Assembly (NCBI RefSeq): GCF_037038585.1
Contig: NC_092520.1
Span: 4,724,001-4,788,000 of the forward strand
DNA: 64,000 nt
From: Patagioenas fasciata
Taxonomy: Eukaryota; Chordata; Aves; Columbiformes; Columbidae
Direction: 5' to 3'
Shown: positions 12,007-25,047 of the stretch, piece by piece
How positions within the stretch are numbered: the first letter of the stretch is position 1
How the letters are laid out: every line of letters begins with the position of its first letter
The notes under the pieces: generated by a model
Told to the model about the DNA's origin: nothing
Database searches by the model: none
Seen by the model: only the letters and a program-made list of their open reading frames with translations
Position numbers and translations under genes: made by a program

Positions 12007-15000
12007 CTCTGAGCTCAGTGGGAAGGAGAAGAATGGATGTGTTCGAAACCACAAGCATTTACAATGAAACAAAATGACAATCTCTGTTGTCTGTTAACAG
12101 CGCTCAGCCTGCAACATCCAGCTGGGGAGTTCTGACACGCACCAGCGGGGCTTAAGGATTTTAAAAGGTTTTATATTACAAATGATTGCTAACCGTCTCT
12201 GTCACCACGGAATTTAGAGCCCTAAGGTGGTAACACAAGATAGTACAAATTCTACAAAGATAACACGTCTCTTGTTCTGAAAGACACAGTCTGAATAGAC
12301 AAGGCAGTGGCTATGCACTGCTATTTGTGTTCCCAAAACAAAGTTCATAAGTCTCATTTTTTTTCAGTTTTAGCCCAAGTCAGTAGTAACTGAAAAATCT
12401 GGCCTTTTGACAGCTATTCTGTGTTGTGACTGCAAAGCCTTACAATGCTTGTCTAGGGCTTCCAGGATCTACCTCTATACAAACAATATACAACATTAAT
12501 TAAACACACAAAGGATGCTAGAAGAACACTAATGAAATTAGCAGATCTAAGCGTTTGAATGCCAAAGTGAATGTCAGCTGCACCACCTTAATTAATGCCC
12601 TTTGCATATATACCTTCTAATGGATTTTAATTGTCTGAGTTGGTGCTGGTTTTCCACAGATCTGTTCCCTCATTTGTTTCACAAAAAGAACAACACTCGC
12701 TCAAGGGGGGATTGGTGTCATTTGTCTTTATGTAGCAAATGTAGGTAGTCTGAGTCTTAAGTAAACTGAATCTCCTTTTGAAATAGAGATCTTACCAAGA
12801 TGAAGGTACAAAACCATAATTTAGGTATCTCAGGGATGTGGCAGCAATCTACCTTTCAAGAGACCAGCAGCTCTGTTCTTTTTTTCCTCCTTATTTCATG
12901 CATGTTTCAATGCCTTAGTCACTGCAAGCTGGACAAACCTGAAGACAGAAAATATTAATTTATTCTATCTTTTTCTGTGATTTTTATCATTATAGAACCT
13001 CAACATTTTTTCCTTATTTTTATAATACCCTAGGAGGAGGAGAAGTAATCTCTCCAGTCCTATAGGGAACAGCTCTTGCTCAGTCTCAGTTTCTCACTTC
13101 CCCTCCATCCTGTCATTTCTGGTTTGTTTGTCTGATGTATTTGTCCCCACGCACACCAGACTGTTTAGGTAAATCTGTCTCTACTCCCCCACAGCCAATC
13201 CAACACCTTCCTAAGGCCAGTCCTAGTTTCCTGTTCATGTCCCCTCTCTCCCACCACCTCCTCATCCAGTCTCTGTCATTCTCCCACCCACTGTTTCATT
13301 TCACTGTTGAAGTTCAGCCCATCTCCCCAGAACACAAGAAGTGAGATTCTTTTTCAAAGGGTTCTGACTTGGTCACATTTAAGTCAATTTTCACATAGTC
13401 CTGACACACAATCCATCCCCTTGCCAAACTGGAAAAAAACCACAAAAGCATCCAAGCTTCTAAGATGTTTTAAAACTGAAAAACAACCTATTCTTTTCTT
13501 TTCACACAGGGAAACAACTGAACAGCTCTGGCTGAAATTTCAGGGGAAAGGAGGGATGAGTCAGCCCCAGACAGACTCTTGGATGAAAACCATAAAGGTT
13601 AATTAAAACTAAATAGGTAGCCTCAGACAGTGGCCCCATTACAACTGGTTAAAGGAAAATAATAATTTTTATTGCAAATTATGCTTTCTCATGGTCTCCA
13701 TACAAACTCTGATTACCCTGCTAAGATATCAGTCACATTTCGGAAGAAATTTGCAAAGTTATGGTCTACAGACTCTTGACATCAGATTCATCTCAGATTG
13801 TAAACACCAAGAGAGGGAATTAGGTTTTCACGTGCACTTGCTGAATACCTCACCCAAGGGGATCCATGCAGCTGATTATTATGTTTAGAATACATTTTAA
13901 ATATGTTTTGAATGCGTTGCATCCTTCAGCGTACAAAAGCTGCATTTAAAAATGTTTGTTTCTCCACATTCTCTTTTCATCAGAACCAGCAGGATTCATT
14001 TTCCATGTAGTATTACAAGTCTAATTCCTTGGTTCATTATAAGTCTGTGTCTTGGAATCTTAAGTATTTATTATCCTTGTGATTGGTGGTTTACCAGTTT
14101 GAGATTGTGGAATTGGACTGGAGTGAGCACTTTCGCAAACATTAACACAGAATCCTACAAAACAAAGGTTTAAGTCCTAGCTCCTTAAAAAAAAGTTCAA
14201 TCTCTGTCTCTTGAAAGTATACTTACTTATGAAAGAGAATATACATCTGTATCCCTTTATTGACTTTCAGTTTTGCTCTAACAGGCAAGTCAGTTTTGCC
14301 TTATCCTAGCTGGGTCTGATTTGACTTTTGAGGGGTTGAGCTGAAGATTGTACCGAGAACAGACTAAGAGAGATCCTCTGTTTGATCCCCCGCTTAATTA
14401 AAATCCACTCTTCCCATTTATATTTATTGCTTAGACAAATTAGGCAGAGTCGCTTTTGCTCTAGTGAACCCTGATAAAAACTGGTAACTTGACTTTGGCT
14501 TTTCTTTACCATTGCTTCCCAGGTTTCTCAGAGGTGGTTACATTTTAGCAGGGGAAAGGATTACTGACAGTAAACGAGCCCGCACATGTTTCAGCCGTGA
14601 CTCTACGAACCTAAGTGATAACATGACTGGAAAGGAAACCTTGAATCATGAGTTCATGTTCTCTGCTACTAAAAGCATGGGAAGCAAAATCTTAAAAGAA
14701 ATGCATTTGGTTTTTTGCTTAGAAATCTCTTACTTTGCATTTTTTGCTTATGCCTTTCCATTTGTTCTTTTGTCGACATTGTATTTTACATTAACAGGTT
14801 GTCTTTCTGCAGAGCATTAGCTTGCCCCATGTATTCCGAGACAGCAACCAGAGACATTTTAAGATTTCATTTGCCTTCATCTGGGCACATCTTAGTGCTG
14901 GTTCGCAGTACATCAGCAGCTGGCAACTGCATCCAGATGTTTTACCTCTACTCTTTCTGCAAATCTCCTCTCTTCTATCAACATATTTTTTCCTTATGAC

Positions 15001-15909
15001 TTTGTGATTCATACTGTCAAACTTCACTGGATTCCTACAGCTCCATTCCTCAATGTTATGCAGTGCTTTCTATATGATGCTCCAGCCCTCTTTTGTTTTG
15101 ATATTGCCTTCCAATTTTATGTCATCAGTAAATATAATTAGCAGATTCTGCCTTGCCTGAAAATTAGCCCTGAAAATATTGTTCGGTTATTGTTTTCATA
15201 TGTTCTGTTTGTATTGTATTACTGCTCCCTGGCTTCATTATAAACGCTTGACAAGTGGATAACCACATAGATCTAATTAAAAAAATGTGTTTATCTAAGC
15301 AGCAAAGTTGTTATTGCTCCTGTCAGTTTTTCCATCAAAGATTTTCTATCAGCTTTAAAGTTGTCATTGTTCAGTTACTTGGCCACTGTCAGACTGGGAA
15401 ATTGTGATGGCACTTTAGTCCAATCCCTCAATGATATCCCAACTATAATAAAACGATCTCATTTGCTAAGTTCAGAAATATTACCCACTGAGAAGCAAGG
15501 CAAGCACTCATGTTTCTCAGAACTATTTTTCCCAAGATTTCTGAAAACTCATTTCAGTCACATACTGAATTGTTTTCTGAAATCCTGAGGGCTAGAAATC
15601 AGAGGAGGTGGGAGAAAATGGGTGTTTATAAGAAAAGCTTCAATTCCGGGAAACTAGTGGCCATCACAGAAAATTAGCGATTGCCTGTAGTTATGTGCTG
15701 GCTGAATCTGACCTGAAACCAATTTTTGTTTAAAGGTGACACAGAAGCTCAGGCTTCAGAGCCTTTAACATGGCACCTCTCAACAGACTAAAACTCAGAC
15801 AAAGGTAGAAACAGAATAATTGAGAAGTGGCAGGCTTCACACAGAAGTTGTTTCAAAGATCTGGTGTCTCTATGTGGTCCTTCAATTACCTCTGATTATC
15901 CATCTTGAA
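12007..15909. other. Noncoding DNA, nothing identified
   Basis: AT-rich unique sequence. Short frames (for example 13307-13606) have no recognisable content. Confidence 0.55.
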
Positions 15910-16182
15910 GGATGGGGTGGGATAGACTTTACAGAAGGGTGTGTTACAACAGGACAAGCGGTAACGGTTTTAAATTAAAACAGTGGAGATTCAGGCTGGA
16001 CATGAGGAAGAAATTTTTAACAATGAGGGTGGTAAAATACCGGAAAACATTGCCCAGAGAGGTGGTAGATGCTCCATCCCTGGAAGCATTCAAGGCCAGG
16101 CTGGACAGGGCTCTGAGCAACCTGATCTTGTTGGACTAGATGTGCTTTGAAGGTTCCTTCCAACTCAAACTATTTTATGATG
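15910..16182 (+). mobile_element. CR1 LINE 3' fragment
   Basis: The block reads in sense from the ORF2 end (RLDMRKKFLTMRVVKYRKTLPREVVDAPSLEAFKA) to a tail CAACTCAAACTATTTTATGA. It belongs to the same type as the copy at 52.16-52.80 kb. Confidence 0.88.
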
Positions 16183-19100
16183 CCTAACAACTTACCAAGC
16201 AAAGAAAATCTCTTTACACTTAGTGCCCGCATCCCACCCCCGTGAAAACTTCTAAAGCTTCAGTTGACTCAACTTGGGTCCAGCATGGCTGGAGGGAGCA
16301 TCTGGGGGAAAAGGGGTCCATACTTCACTTTGATCTTGTGATTACGGTACAGGCTTAGGAGTCCAGAGGCGCAGATGCTGCTTAGTTCCTTCACATAATC
16401 CAGAGCCTTCCTGTCATACCAGGCAAGGCATTTAACTATCTGTTGATTTACTACGCAGTAAAATTAGTAATTTTCTACTGTATCTTGTAACAGTGCTGTG
16501 AAACATACTTTTAATGTTTATGTAATATAAAGATCATTGCAAGATCATGGCTATTACTAATTCTTTGTATTACATTAGGGTCAGAGATCCCATCTGAGAT
16601 CTGATCGCATGCCACAGTGCAATGATCATCCATGCACCCAAGTGTTTACACTGTAAATTGACAACTAGAAGGATGTAGACAAGCAGAACAGGAATCAGAT
16701 CAAGACCGCAACAGAAATAATTGCATTAAAAGGATTAGACTGCACCTCTCAACTAACATACCAATGCTTTGCTACCAGACTACCTCATCTCCCTCAACTC
16801 AATTATTACTACTGCTTAGAAGCAGTCCATTCAACGCCTCTTCTTATGCTGAAAAAATATACGTATTCAAGTATAAAATATAAGTAAACAAAAGATGTCA
16901 TAACCCCCCATAGAAAAAGTACTGTGTCTGTTTGAGTGAAATGAAGGAAACACAGTTGTGTTTAATAAGATTTAATCTTATTAAACTTTCAAAGCAATTA
17001 CGTGAATGCAATGATAAACAGGCAAGAGACATCTCCTAGCGCTAGAAGCAGCAACATCACTAACGTAAACTTCTGCCACGGGGAGCCACTCACTCAAATT
17101 GATCTCCCTGTCTAACGCTGAAGTTTTCCTTCACTTCAGCTTCGTGGCATCAGAAGTAGACAAAGAACAAATGCACCTTATCAACAGGGATTCCAGCAAA
17201 GATGAGCTTACAAAATGCTCTCTCTGAAGGAAGTCTTAAAGGACAGAGGCATGGTACAGCTCAAAGGGAACACGGAAATATAAAACCAGGCGTAAATCAT
17301 GTTCCTTTTCCACGGTTCCACAATTTTTCCTTTGGCATCAGAAGCAGACAGCTTCGGAGCCAACTAAAAGTCGTGATCATTCCCTTTATATCTGTTTCTT
17401 CACTCACCTTTGGTCAAGCTTGCTGCTGCAGCCAATTCAAATCCTGAGATAGGTTACCTCCTTTTTTTCTCTTTTAATCTTTTATCACCTGTTCATAAAG
17501 AAAAGCAGAGCTCCCATTTGCTTTCTAAACTACTCCTATTGTATTTTTGAGGCAATAAACAACACATGAGTCATTATCACTAACAATTAAGAGAGGGGGA
17601 ACAAAAGAACTCACTTCTTTCCCACAAAGAAGTTTCTGGCACACTTTCTAACCCACATTTTTTGATAAATGCTTTAATACATGTCAAGCGAATGTGATGT
17701 CTGACAGCAGGTTCAGAAGGGCGCTTGGCAGGTGTATGTGGACACCGGTGAGATGATTTATACTCGAATACACAGTTTACCTACAATTAAACGCTAATTC
17801 AAGAATTGCTTTGGTAGCAAACGCAAAAGGCAACACTACTAGTGCAAGGCCTCCTGCTCACACAGTCCAGCAAATGCCACTCACAGCCCAGAGCCATGAA
17901 GGACAAAGTGAAAATGAGTATGAACCAGGCTGAAAAGTTTTCACAGAGTTTGTTTTGCTAAAAGCAAGAGAGCGTGCTAGAAAACTGCTGGAGTTCGGTT
18001 CTCTAACTCAGCCCAGCAAAACACAAATGCATATATAAATGTATTACAGTGCTACATGAGGCAATACAGTCCCTCTTAATCTTTTTTCTAGCCTTGAAAC
18101 CAGATTTGTACAAAAATACTAATTAGAGCCACTGTAAATAACAGTGGCACTTTACTGATTTGTTCCATGGCACATTACAGAGGCAGAGAAAGCTCATTAT
18201 CTGTGACAGCAACTGGAATTCAGTAATGCATCTCTTTCCAAGTTCAGAAGAATATTTTGGTTTGCTCTTATGTAATTATTTTTCTCAGAAACACCCACAG
18301 GTAAAAAGATGACACAGCAATGATAATTTTTGTTGATCTATGGCACCATGCATAATAAACAGAAACAGATAATTCAGTTTGTTCTTCAGGAGACTGTTGT
18401 TCTAAATACTCTTGAAAATTAGTCATTTCACCTCAGGGCCTTCTACTGGGTTTTCAGCATTTACAATTCTTAGAAATGTGGTTCTATGGAAAAACACTTT
18501 GAAAGTTGGGTGCAATGCAAAAATTGAGACAATAAACACTCACTCAATGGACTCCTTGTTCAATACAGGACCAGGTTTTAAGGCAAGCAGTTTGATTCTG
18601 GAAAAAGCTTCAAACAGATGGAAAGGAACATGATGTGAACAAAAGATGAAAGACTGCACACTGTGCAATTTTTGTTCACAAGTGTCACTTTACTATCATG
18701 AATGGGGCTGTGGCAGCTAACAGCAACACTTAAGAAAGGCAAAGCTAAGTGTGATTTTGTATTATATAGCCCAGAGCGGGGGGAAAAAACCCAACAACCA
18801 GAAGTGAGATTAAAAAACAAGAGCCTTTAAACAATTGGAAGTTTTTTTCCCTGCCTTTAGCTTTTTGTTTGTTTTAATTTTTAGCTTTTTGGATTATGTG
18901 AGCTTGTCTTCAAAACCAGGAAAATTAGATCCTTCTGTTTTTAAATCAAAACTGACAGATAGAATCACTTGAATTCAGGATCTTGGTCTTAGGGGGAAAA
19001 GAGAAATACTGTAGCACTCACAAGAAAATCAAGAGCTCTGGCAGCATCAGTCAATGCAAGAGTCTTTGCCAACAGGGCCTGCTTTGAAATCATCATTTAC

Positions 19101-19560
19101 TTAAATCTAAGCTATTTTTCTTCCAGTTGTATTCAAAATTTTCTTTAAAATCCTAAGTCTACATGCACTACTGCAGTAATAACAGGTAAGCTCATAGAGC
19201 AAAACATCTGTTTATTATAACGTTGAAAGACGTGTCTATTATTATGGAATAGTGATTTTATTTATAGTAATTTGTATATATCTCGTGGCATTAAAGATTA
19301 TGAACAACAGGTGGTTTAGAGACTTCGTTTCTCCACGATTCGCCAAATAACATTGCTTGTTAGATTTTTTTTAGGAAAAAAAGTGCTTCCCATCAAAGCT
19401 AACAGCATGATCAGAAAACAAAAACCAGTGGTAGAACTCATTTACTGTGCAGGGTGGCCAGTCGTGACTGAAGAGCAAATAAACCTTTTGGTCCTTTGGT
19501 AGGAGGCAGTAATCTTTGGTAGCAGAGCCAGGGAATGGATGGGGTAACCCGGCTTCAGTT
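16183..19560. other. Noncoding DNA, nothing identified
   Basis: AT-rich unique sequence. A 17-base word GGCATCAGAAGYAGACA recurs at 17146 and 17334, otherwise no structure was seen. Confidence 0.55.
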
Positions 19561-19835
19561 AGAATCATAGAATGATTTTGGTTGGAAGAGACCCTCGGGA
19601 TCATCAAGTCCAACTCTAGCACTAAACCATGTCCCTAAGAACCTCACCTAAACACTTTTTAAACCCCTCCAGGGATGGTGACTCCACCACTGCCCTGGGC
19701 AGCCTGTTCCAATGCCCAACAGCCCTTTCCAGGAAGAATTTTTTCCTAATATCCAATCTAAACCTCCTCTGGCACAACTTGAGGCCATTTCCTCTTGTCC
19801 TATCACTTGCTACCTGGGAGAAGAAACCAAGAGTT
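19561..19835 (-). mobile_element. CR1 LINE 3' fragment
   Basis: This begins AGAATCATAGAATGATTTTG and continues with the CR1 3' UTR and ORF2 end in reverse sense. It closely resembles the copy at 41215-41622, indicating the same subfamily. Confidence 0.88.
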
Positions 19836-22800
19836 GTGGGTGCCTGAACTCAACAGGGTTTGCAAATCCAAATTTTCAGTCTAGTGGCTGGGCCTAGACA
19901 CTGTTATTACACTCACACTAGTAAATTAAACAAGTCTGGGAGCAGTCTCTGCCCCTGAGGCTAACTGGCACAGGACATCCAACGTTCATTCTAGTACAGC
20001 CTCAAAAAGGCAGTGAAATTACACATCTGCCTACTGGGGATGGCAGGATATATCCTCTAAACTGTGTCCCGGAGAATTTTGGGAAACTGCTCATTGGCCC
20101 AAGCTAAAACCATGGAAGGATTAATGAGAATCAGTTGAAATAACTGAGCTCCAGTGCTCAGGATCATCCTGATGCTGTTTAATTTGCTGGTATCGGCAGA
20201 GCTTTGAAAAGCCTGTACCTTTTTTGTACTTTGATCTGTGCTAATACCCTCTCCAGGTCCTTCCAGCAATATCCCACACATGCGGCAGCATGTTGTGCCC
20301 TAATATCAAGCACTCTTGGATATATTGGCCAAAAGCTCACAGTTGTGCACTGAGCAATTTCCCAGGCTGTTTCCTAGTGCCTGTGCACCAGGATTCCTGT
20401 CTGCCTGGCAGTGTCGGTACAGCAGAGCTTCTGAGTGCCCTCTGGTGCAAAGTCTGGCACCGTCTTTCAACCGCTGTGAACATCACCCAGAAAGCGGTGA
20501 TGTTCTAAACCTCCACAGCCACTTGCTAGGAAAAGCTGTGCTGAAGCTGTGCTTGAACTTGCCAGGGCCTGTGCTCAAAGATTTTCTGTTTGGAGGCACT
20601 ATGACTACTTTTAGTTTCTGTATCTAATTCATTACCAGTTTTAAATGTCAGTGGAAAGCTACTGATTTGAGGGAAAACCAACTAACCCACAACAGAGAAA
20701 ATACAGGCACAGGAATTCCGTGCTATACAGTTAGCTGAACTATAGATTCAACTCATTTACAATTGTTCATTAACATTAAAGTTGTTGGAAGTGTTTGCCA
20801 GCATCTTCCATCATCATAATGCCCAATTTCACCCCTGCAAAACCCATCCAAGAATTCTCGGCATGTTGACAACCTCCAAATGACTCAGCCTCCCATAGAA
20901 AAAAGGAGTAGATAAGGGAATTTTAGGAAGGAAGGGTGCTGAAATCATGCACAGAACTAAGAACAGTTAACTGAATAACTGCTACAGAAAGAGCAAGAAA
21001 TATGAGGGCTTGGGCAGAGAAAGAAAAGAGGAATATACACAAATGGGAAAGAAAATGCAAGCATTTATATGCATGGAAAGAAAATAATGGAGAAAAGGAT
21101 GTAGAGGGTCTCTGAAATGAGGAGAAAAGAAAGTGGGGTGTATCATACAACAGGGAAACGATTTATTTCTGGTATAGAGCAGGCAGCAGCATGAGCGAAT
21201 TTGGTACACAGAGGAGAGAGCAGATGCAAGGACAACCTGGAATGAGACATGGAGCCAGCAGTCCTGCAAGGAAGAAGAAACTGATGAGCCTCACTCGTTC
21301 AGTTTCAAGAAACTACATGTTAAAAAATAAATTTTAGAAAACAATCCAGGCTTTAACATTCGTTTTTACAAATTACAAAATTAAGGGCTTGCACTTCTAT
21401 GTAGAAGATCCATATTCTCACCCATCAGTGGCAAAACACAAAATAAAGCTGCTACAGGATCGTACCAAAAGCAATTGTTTGGAATGAGAGTACCCTCTGG
21501 TGGTAGAAAAATACAATTCTATGTATAGGAGGAAGGTGATATATTTGGAGCTGATTGTACAGGTAACTATGGCTTGTTTGACCCCTTATTCATGTCATTG
21601 GTACCATCTATTCTTTAAAAAAAATTAGAACAAATTCCAAACCCACAATTCAGTAATTCACCTTGACATCATACTGTTAAATGATACATGCACTTTATTA
21701 GTCTGTGTTTTGAAATGACACATTCATGATGGGTCCTAAGCACCAGTAGCTGTCTGAGGCTCTGAAATAGACTGGCAATAACTTTTATGTTCTCTGGCAA
21801 CCTGCAAGGACAGGAACACACATGGCTGTGCTTAGCTACTTAAGTAAAGGAAGTAACACAATAATAAATTCCCAAATAGTGTACAGTGTTGCCAGTGAAT
21901 TCAAGAGTGCATAAAGCTGTGGTTGAAGGGAAAAAAAAAAATAGGGGAACCTATATAGATGTGTTAAAAGGCAGCTTTCTTATTCTGATCCTTACTTCTA
22001 GCAGCACAATCCTTAATGCCATCCAAAAAAATCTTAAGGGGTATAACATTTTTTCTTCCATTCCATATTAGAATTATAAAACATCATTACTGAGAAAAGC
22101 CATTGCTTCAATTCAAGGTTTTCATGAAGGTGCTTCAGGACTCATGTAATGCCTTAACACAGTCATTATGTCTCCTGCCTTCCCTCATTCACATTTCTTG
22201 ACATCTAATCTTGTATAAACAATAAAAGCCAAATATTAACCACCCTGAGATTTCTCCCTTTCCTCTCTTTACATTATCACTGCTTAACTGTTGGGGTTTT
22301 TTTCCCCTTCCTGCAAAAACACCCCTATTCCTCATCGCTAAATGATCCTCTTGGAACCTGAGCCTTCCAAATACTCTTTTATCCACAAACTTCCTGAGAC
22401 CAGGTGTCTCAATGGTCTTAAATTTCTGGAAATGAGGAAGAGAAGAGAAATTATCCTATGTTTTGCAACTTGATGATCAACCTTCAACTAAAAGTAAGGG
22501 TTTGCTTTTGTTACGTGGAAGCAATATATCGGTGTATTGCCCCCTTGTAAGAAATACACCGTGCAAACCTTGATTGGGCAAAAGTCATTCCCATGGTCTG
22601 ATAAATTGTCATATTTGATGCCACCTTGTGGCAAAAATGCTGGATCCTAGAAATACTCAGCATTTGTTCCTCCTTGCAGGTGCATTTATCTGCAGCAGAG
22701 CAGTAACCGCAGCCAGCATTGCTGCAGTTTTATAGCTCATAAACCCAGGATTTTGGTACTCCTAAAACTGCAGCACCAGCCAGCAAGGGAAAGGGCAAAA

Positions 22801-23316
22801 AGCAGGAAAAAGCACCACAAAATGCATTTATTCTTTGCACATGTTGAAGACTAAAGTGGTATATCAAAGCACACACGGCACAGCCATTCATGTGCTCAGA
22901 GCCCACACACACACTTCTCTCTCCTTGCCGGAAAAACACACGTGGTGAGAGGTATAATCTGTTCTGAACATGTAACTGCAAAATAGCACCGCAGGTAGAG
23001 ACTAAAGAAAAACTCAGTCCCAGCCAAACAGGCGAGGAACCATTTACACCAATTGCCTCACACCAGACTCACCCTTCTCAGTTACTAGGCACACAATATT
23101 ATCCTAAAGGAGGCCATGCCTACTTTTTCAGGGCTGTCCCAAGGCCATTTGGGGTCTGCTATGGCAGCCAGTGTTGCCACATTCTGCAGCATGAGGACAG
23201 TACCTATTTTTAGCATTAATTCTATGGCAGAAGCCTGAGAATCACCACCTGCCTCCTCCCGGCGCTGTGTCAAACGCTTTTCAACCTGCAAACAAGTGGG
23301 AGGTGAAGGCTGAATT
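19836..23316. other. Noncoding DNA, nothing identified
   Basis: Mostly AT-rich, with a somewhat GC-richer segment at 20280-20600 that may be an old repeat. No gene is supported. Confidence 0.55.
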
Positions 23317-23650
23317 CACAGAATCATAGAATGTCCTGGGTTGGGAGGGACCCACAAGGATCATGGAGTCCAACTCCTGTCCCTGCACAGGACAACCCCA
23401 CAGTTCACACCGTGTGTCTGAGGACGTTGTCCAGTCTCTTCTTGAACACTGTCAGGCTTGGGGCCGTGACACCTCCCTGGGGAGCCTGTTCCAGTGTCCA
23501 GCACCCTCTGGGTGAAGAACCTTTTCCTCATGTCCAACCTAAACCTCCCCTGGCGCATCTTCCTGCCATTCTCTCGGGTTCTGTCACTGGTCACTAAAGA
23601 GAAGGGATCAGCACCTGCCCCTCCTACTCCCCTTGTGAGGAAGCTGTAAA
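23317..23650 (-). mobile_element. CR1 LINE 3' fragment next to the AQP11 promoter
   Basis: The tail CACAGAATCATAGAATGTCC is at the left and the body carries the CCTGGGGAGCCTGTTCCAGTGTCC segment. It ends about 90 bases before the AQP11 CpG island. It matches the copy in AQP11 intron 1 (27347-27595), which is in the opposite orientation. Confidence 0.88.
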
Positions 23651-23906
23651 CCCACGCACCTGCCCCTTGCGCAGCGAGGTTCCCCAGAGCGAGGGAAACC
23701 ACTTTACGAGCCTTCAACCAGGCTCAGGCTGCCAGCACCACCTCGGTTCTTGCCCCCAGGCTCTTCGGCTGGGGGACGGGACGGGGCCGCTCCGCTCCTC
23801 ATTTCTCATCACCTCAGCACCAACGGCCGCCCGACCCAAGCGCGGGAACACCTCGCGCACCCCGCTCCCTCCCACCCGCTCCTTTCGCCCCCTCAGCCGC
23901 GGCCCC

Positions 23907-23916
23907 GCGCATGCGC
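23907..23916. promoter_or_regulatory. NRF1-type palindromic site
   Basis: The sequence GCGCATGCGC is the consensus for the transcription factor NRF1, common in CpG-island promoters. It lies 546 bases upstream of the AQP11 ATG. Confidence 0.6.
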
Positions 23917-24303
23917 GCTCCCGCAGCCCCGCGGCCGGCTGAGGAGGAGGCGGGGACGGGGACGCTTCGCCCCACCCCGCGGCAGGGACGGAGCTCATTC
24001 TTGAAAGGCTTTCGCTTGTCAACGGAGGTGCTGCGCTAACAATTCGGCTGAGGAATCGGCTCCCGTTCGCCCGCGGGCGGGAGCGGGGGGCTCTCCCTCT
24101 CCTCGCAGGCTGAGGGGAGCGGGGAGCTCCGTCCGCCCCGCCGCGGAGGGGCTGAGGGGAGGCAGAGCCCTCTTCAATCCCCACCGCCGTGCCTCTTATC
24201 CACCTTCCTTCTCCTCACCCGTTCCCTGGCGGGGAGAGGAGTCCCGCAGCCTTCCCCCTGCCAGGCCGGACTCCCCTGCCCTTTGCTCCCCGCCGAGCGG
24301 AGG

Positions 24304-24403
24304 GTGAGTCACGTCGAGCAGGTGGGGACACAGGCTGGTTCCTATCCTAACGGGAAAGGCTTGGCATTTTCCCCCCCTTTCCCTCTTTTCTTTCTCCCCA
24401 CAG
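24304..24403 (+). other. AQP11: Predicted 100-base intron in the AQP11 5' UTR
   Basis: The donor GGAGG|GTGAGTC at 24304 is near-perfect. The acceptor is a long pyrimidine run (C7 T3 C3 TCT4 CT3 CTC4) ending in ACAG at 24403. A CTAAC branch-point-like motif lies about 55 bases upstream of the acceptor. Splicing would leave 49 bases of 5' UTR before the ATG. No ATG is present in the upstream exon in the joined frame, so the intron does not alter the protein. Confidence 0.6.
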
Positions 24404-24452
24404 GTGGTGGGGCTGGACTGAGGTGAACTCTTTGGCCTTCGCAACCCTCGCC

Positions 24453-25047
24453 ATGGCCATCGGTGGGCTCGGGACGTCGCTCCTGCTCATGGTCGGCATC
24501 GTGGTGGCGGTGGGACTGTGCCGGAGATTGACCCGCCGACAGCTGCGATCCCACCAGCGCCTTTACACTTTCTTCCTGGAGATGTTCAGCACCTTCCAGA
24601 TTTGTGCCTGCACCAACGAGCTGTGCATGCTGGGCACTGTGGACCCCGAGCCGCACACGGCGCTCACGCTCACCTACGGTTTCAGCGTCTTGCATGGCCT
24701 GACTCTGACCGGCAGCACCTGCAACCCCTGCGGTGCCCTGCAGCCCATGTGGGGCGGCGGGATGTCCGTCGGGATGGGGGGACTCAAGATCGCCGCTCAG
24801 TTCGTGGCTGCGGTGCTCGCCAGGATGTTCATGCGCTTTATCTGGAGCCTGGAGATGATGGAGCCGCATTTTGGAGCGTTCTCGCAGGGCTGCGGCAACC
24901 CCATGCAGACCACGGAGGTGCAGGCGTTCTGCATAGAACTGCTCTTTTCTGTCGTTTTCCAGCTGACTGTCCTGCGAGTGGAAAGTGTTAATCCCAAGTA
25001 CAGAGTCCATTTGATTGCACTTCTCATCACCATGCTCGTCTATGCAG
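24453..25047 (+). CDS. AQP11: AQP11 coding exon 1
   Basis: This exon encodes residues 1-198 and the first base of G199. It holds the N-terminal hydrophobic helix (about residues 6-23, followed by the basic stretch RRLTRRQLR), the helix at about 36-53, the half-helix with CNPCG at 90-94, and the segment ending in LLITMLVYA. It is GC-rich because it lies in the promoter CpG island, and long open frames on the other strand here are by-products of that composition. The donor is GCAG|GTTAGT at 25048. Confidence 0.95.

Larger units (their letters stand above)
23740..24950. promoter_or_regulatory. AQP11: CpG island and promoter of AQP11
   Basis: About 1.2 kb of GC- and CpG-rich DNA begins just after a CR1 remnant and covers the 5' UTR and most of coding exon 1. 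It contains a perfect NRF1-type palindrome GCGCATGCGC at 23907-23916 and several GGGGCGG-like GC boxes, and no obvious TATA box. This is a typical broad TATA-less promoter. The start site cannot be set from sequence alone but should lie between about 23.9 and 24.25 kb. Confidence 0.75.

Noticed and set aside
13307-13606. A 99-residue frame considered as an exon
   Set aside because: No recognisable domain, no convincing splice sites at its ends, and low-complexity composition.
20282-20630. Overlapping 72- and 103-residue frames in a GC-richer segment
   Set aside because: Two frames open over the same bases with no known motif; more likely an old unidentified repeat than a gene.
22915-22925. 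A possible CRISPR-like or satellite array in the short CA runs here and at 63190
   Set aside because: These are ordinary short microsatellites; there are no spaced repeats and the DNA is vertebrate.
24423-24452. Upstream extension of AQP11 from a GTG at 24423
   Set aside because: Vertebrate genes rarely start at GTG, and the ATG at 24453 has an excellent context. The open frame upstream is only the remainder of the 5' UTR exon.
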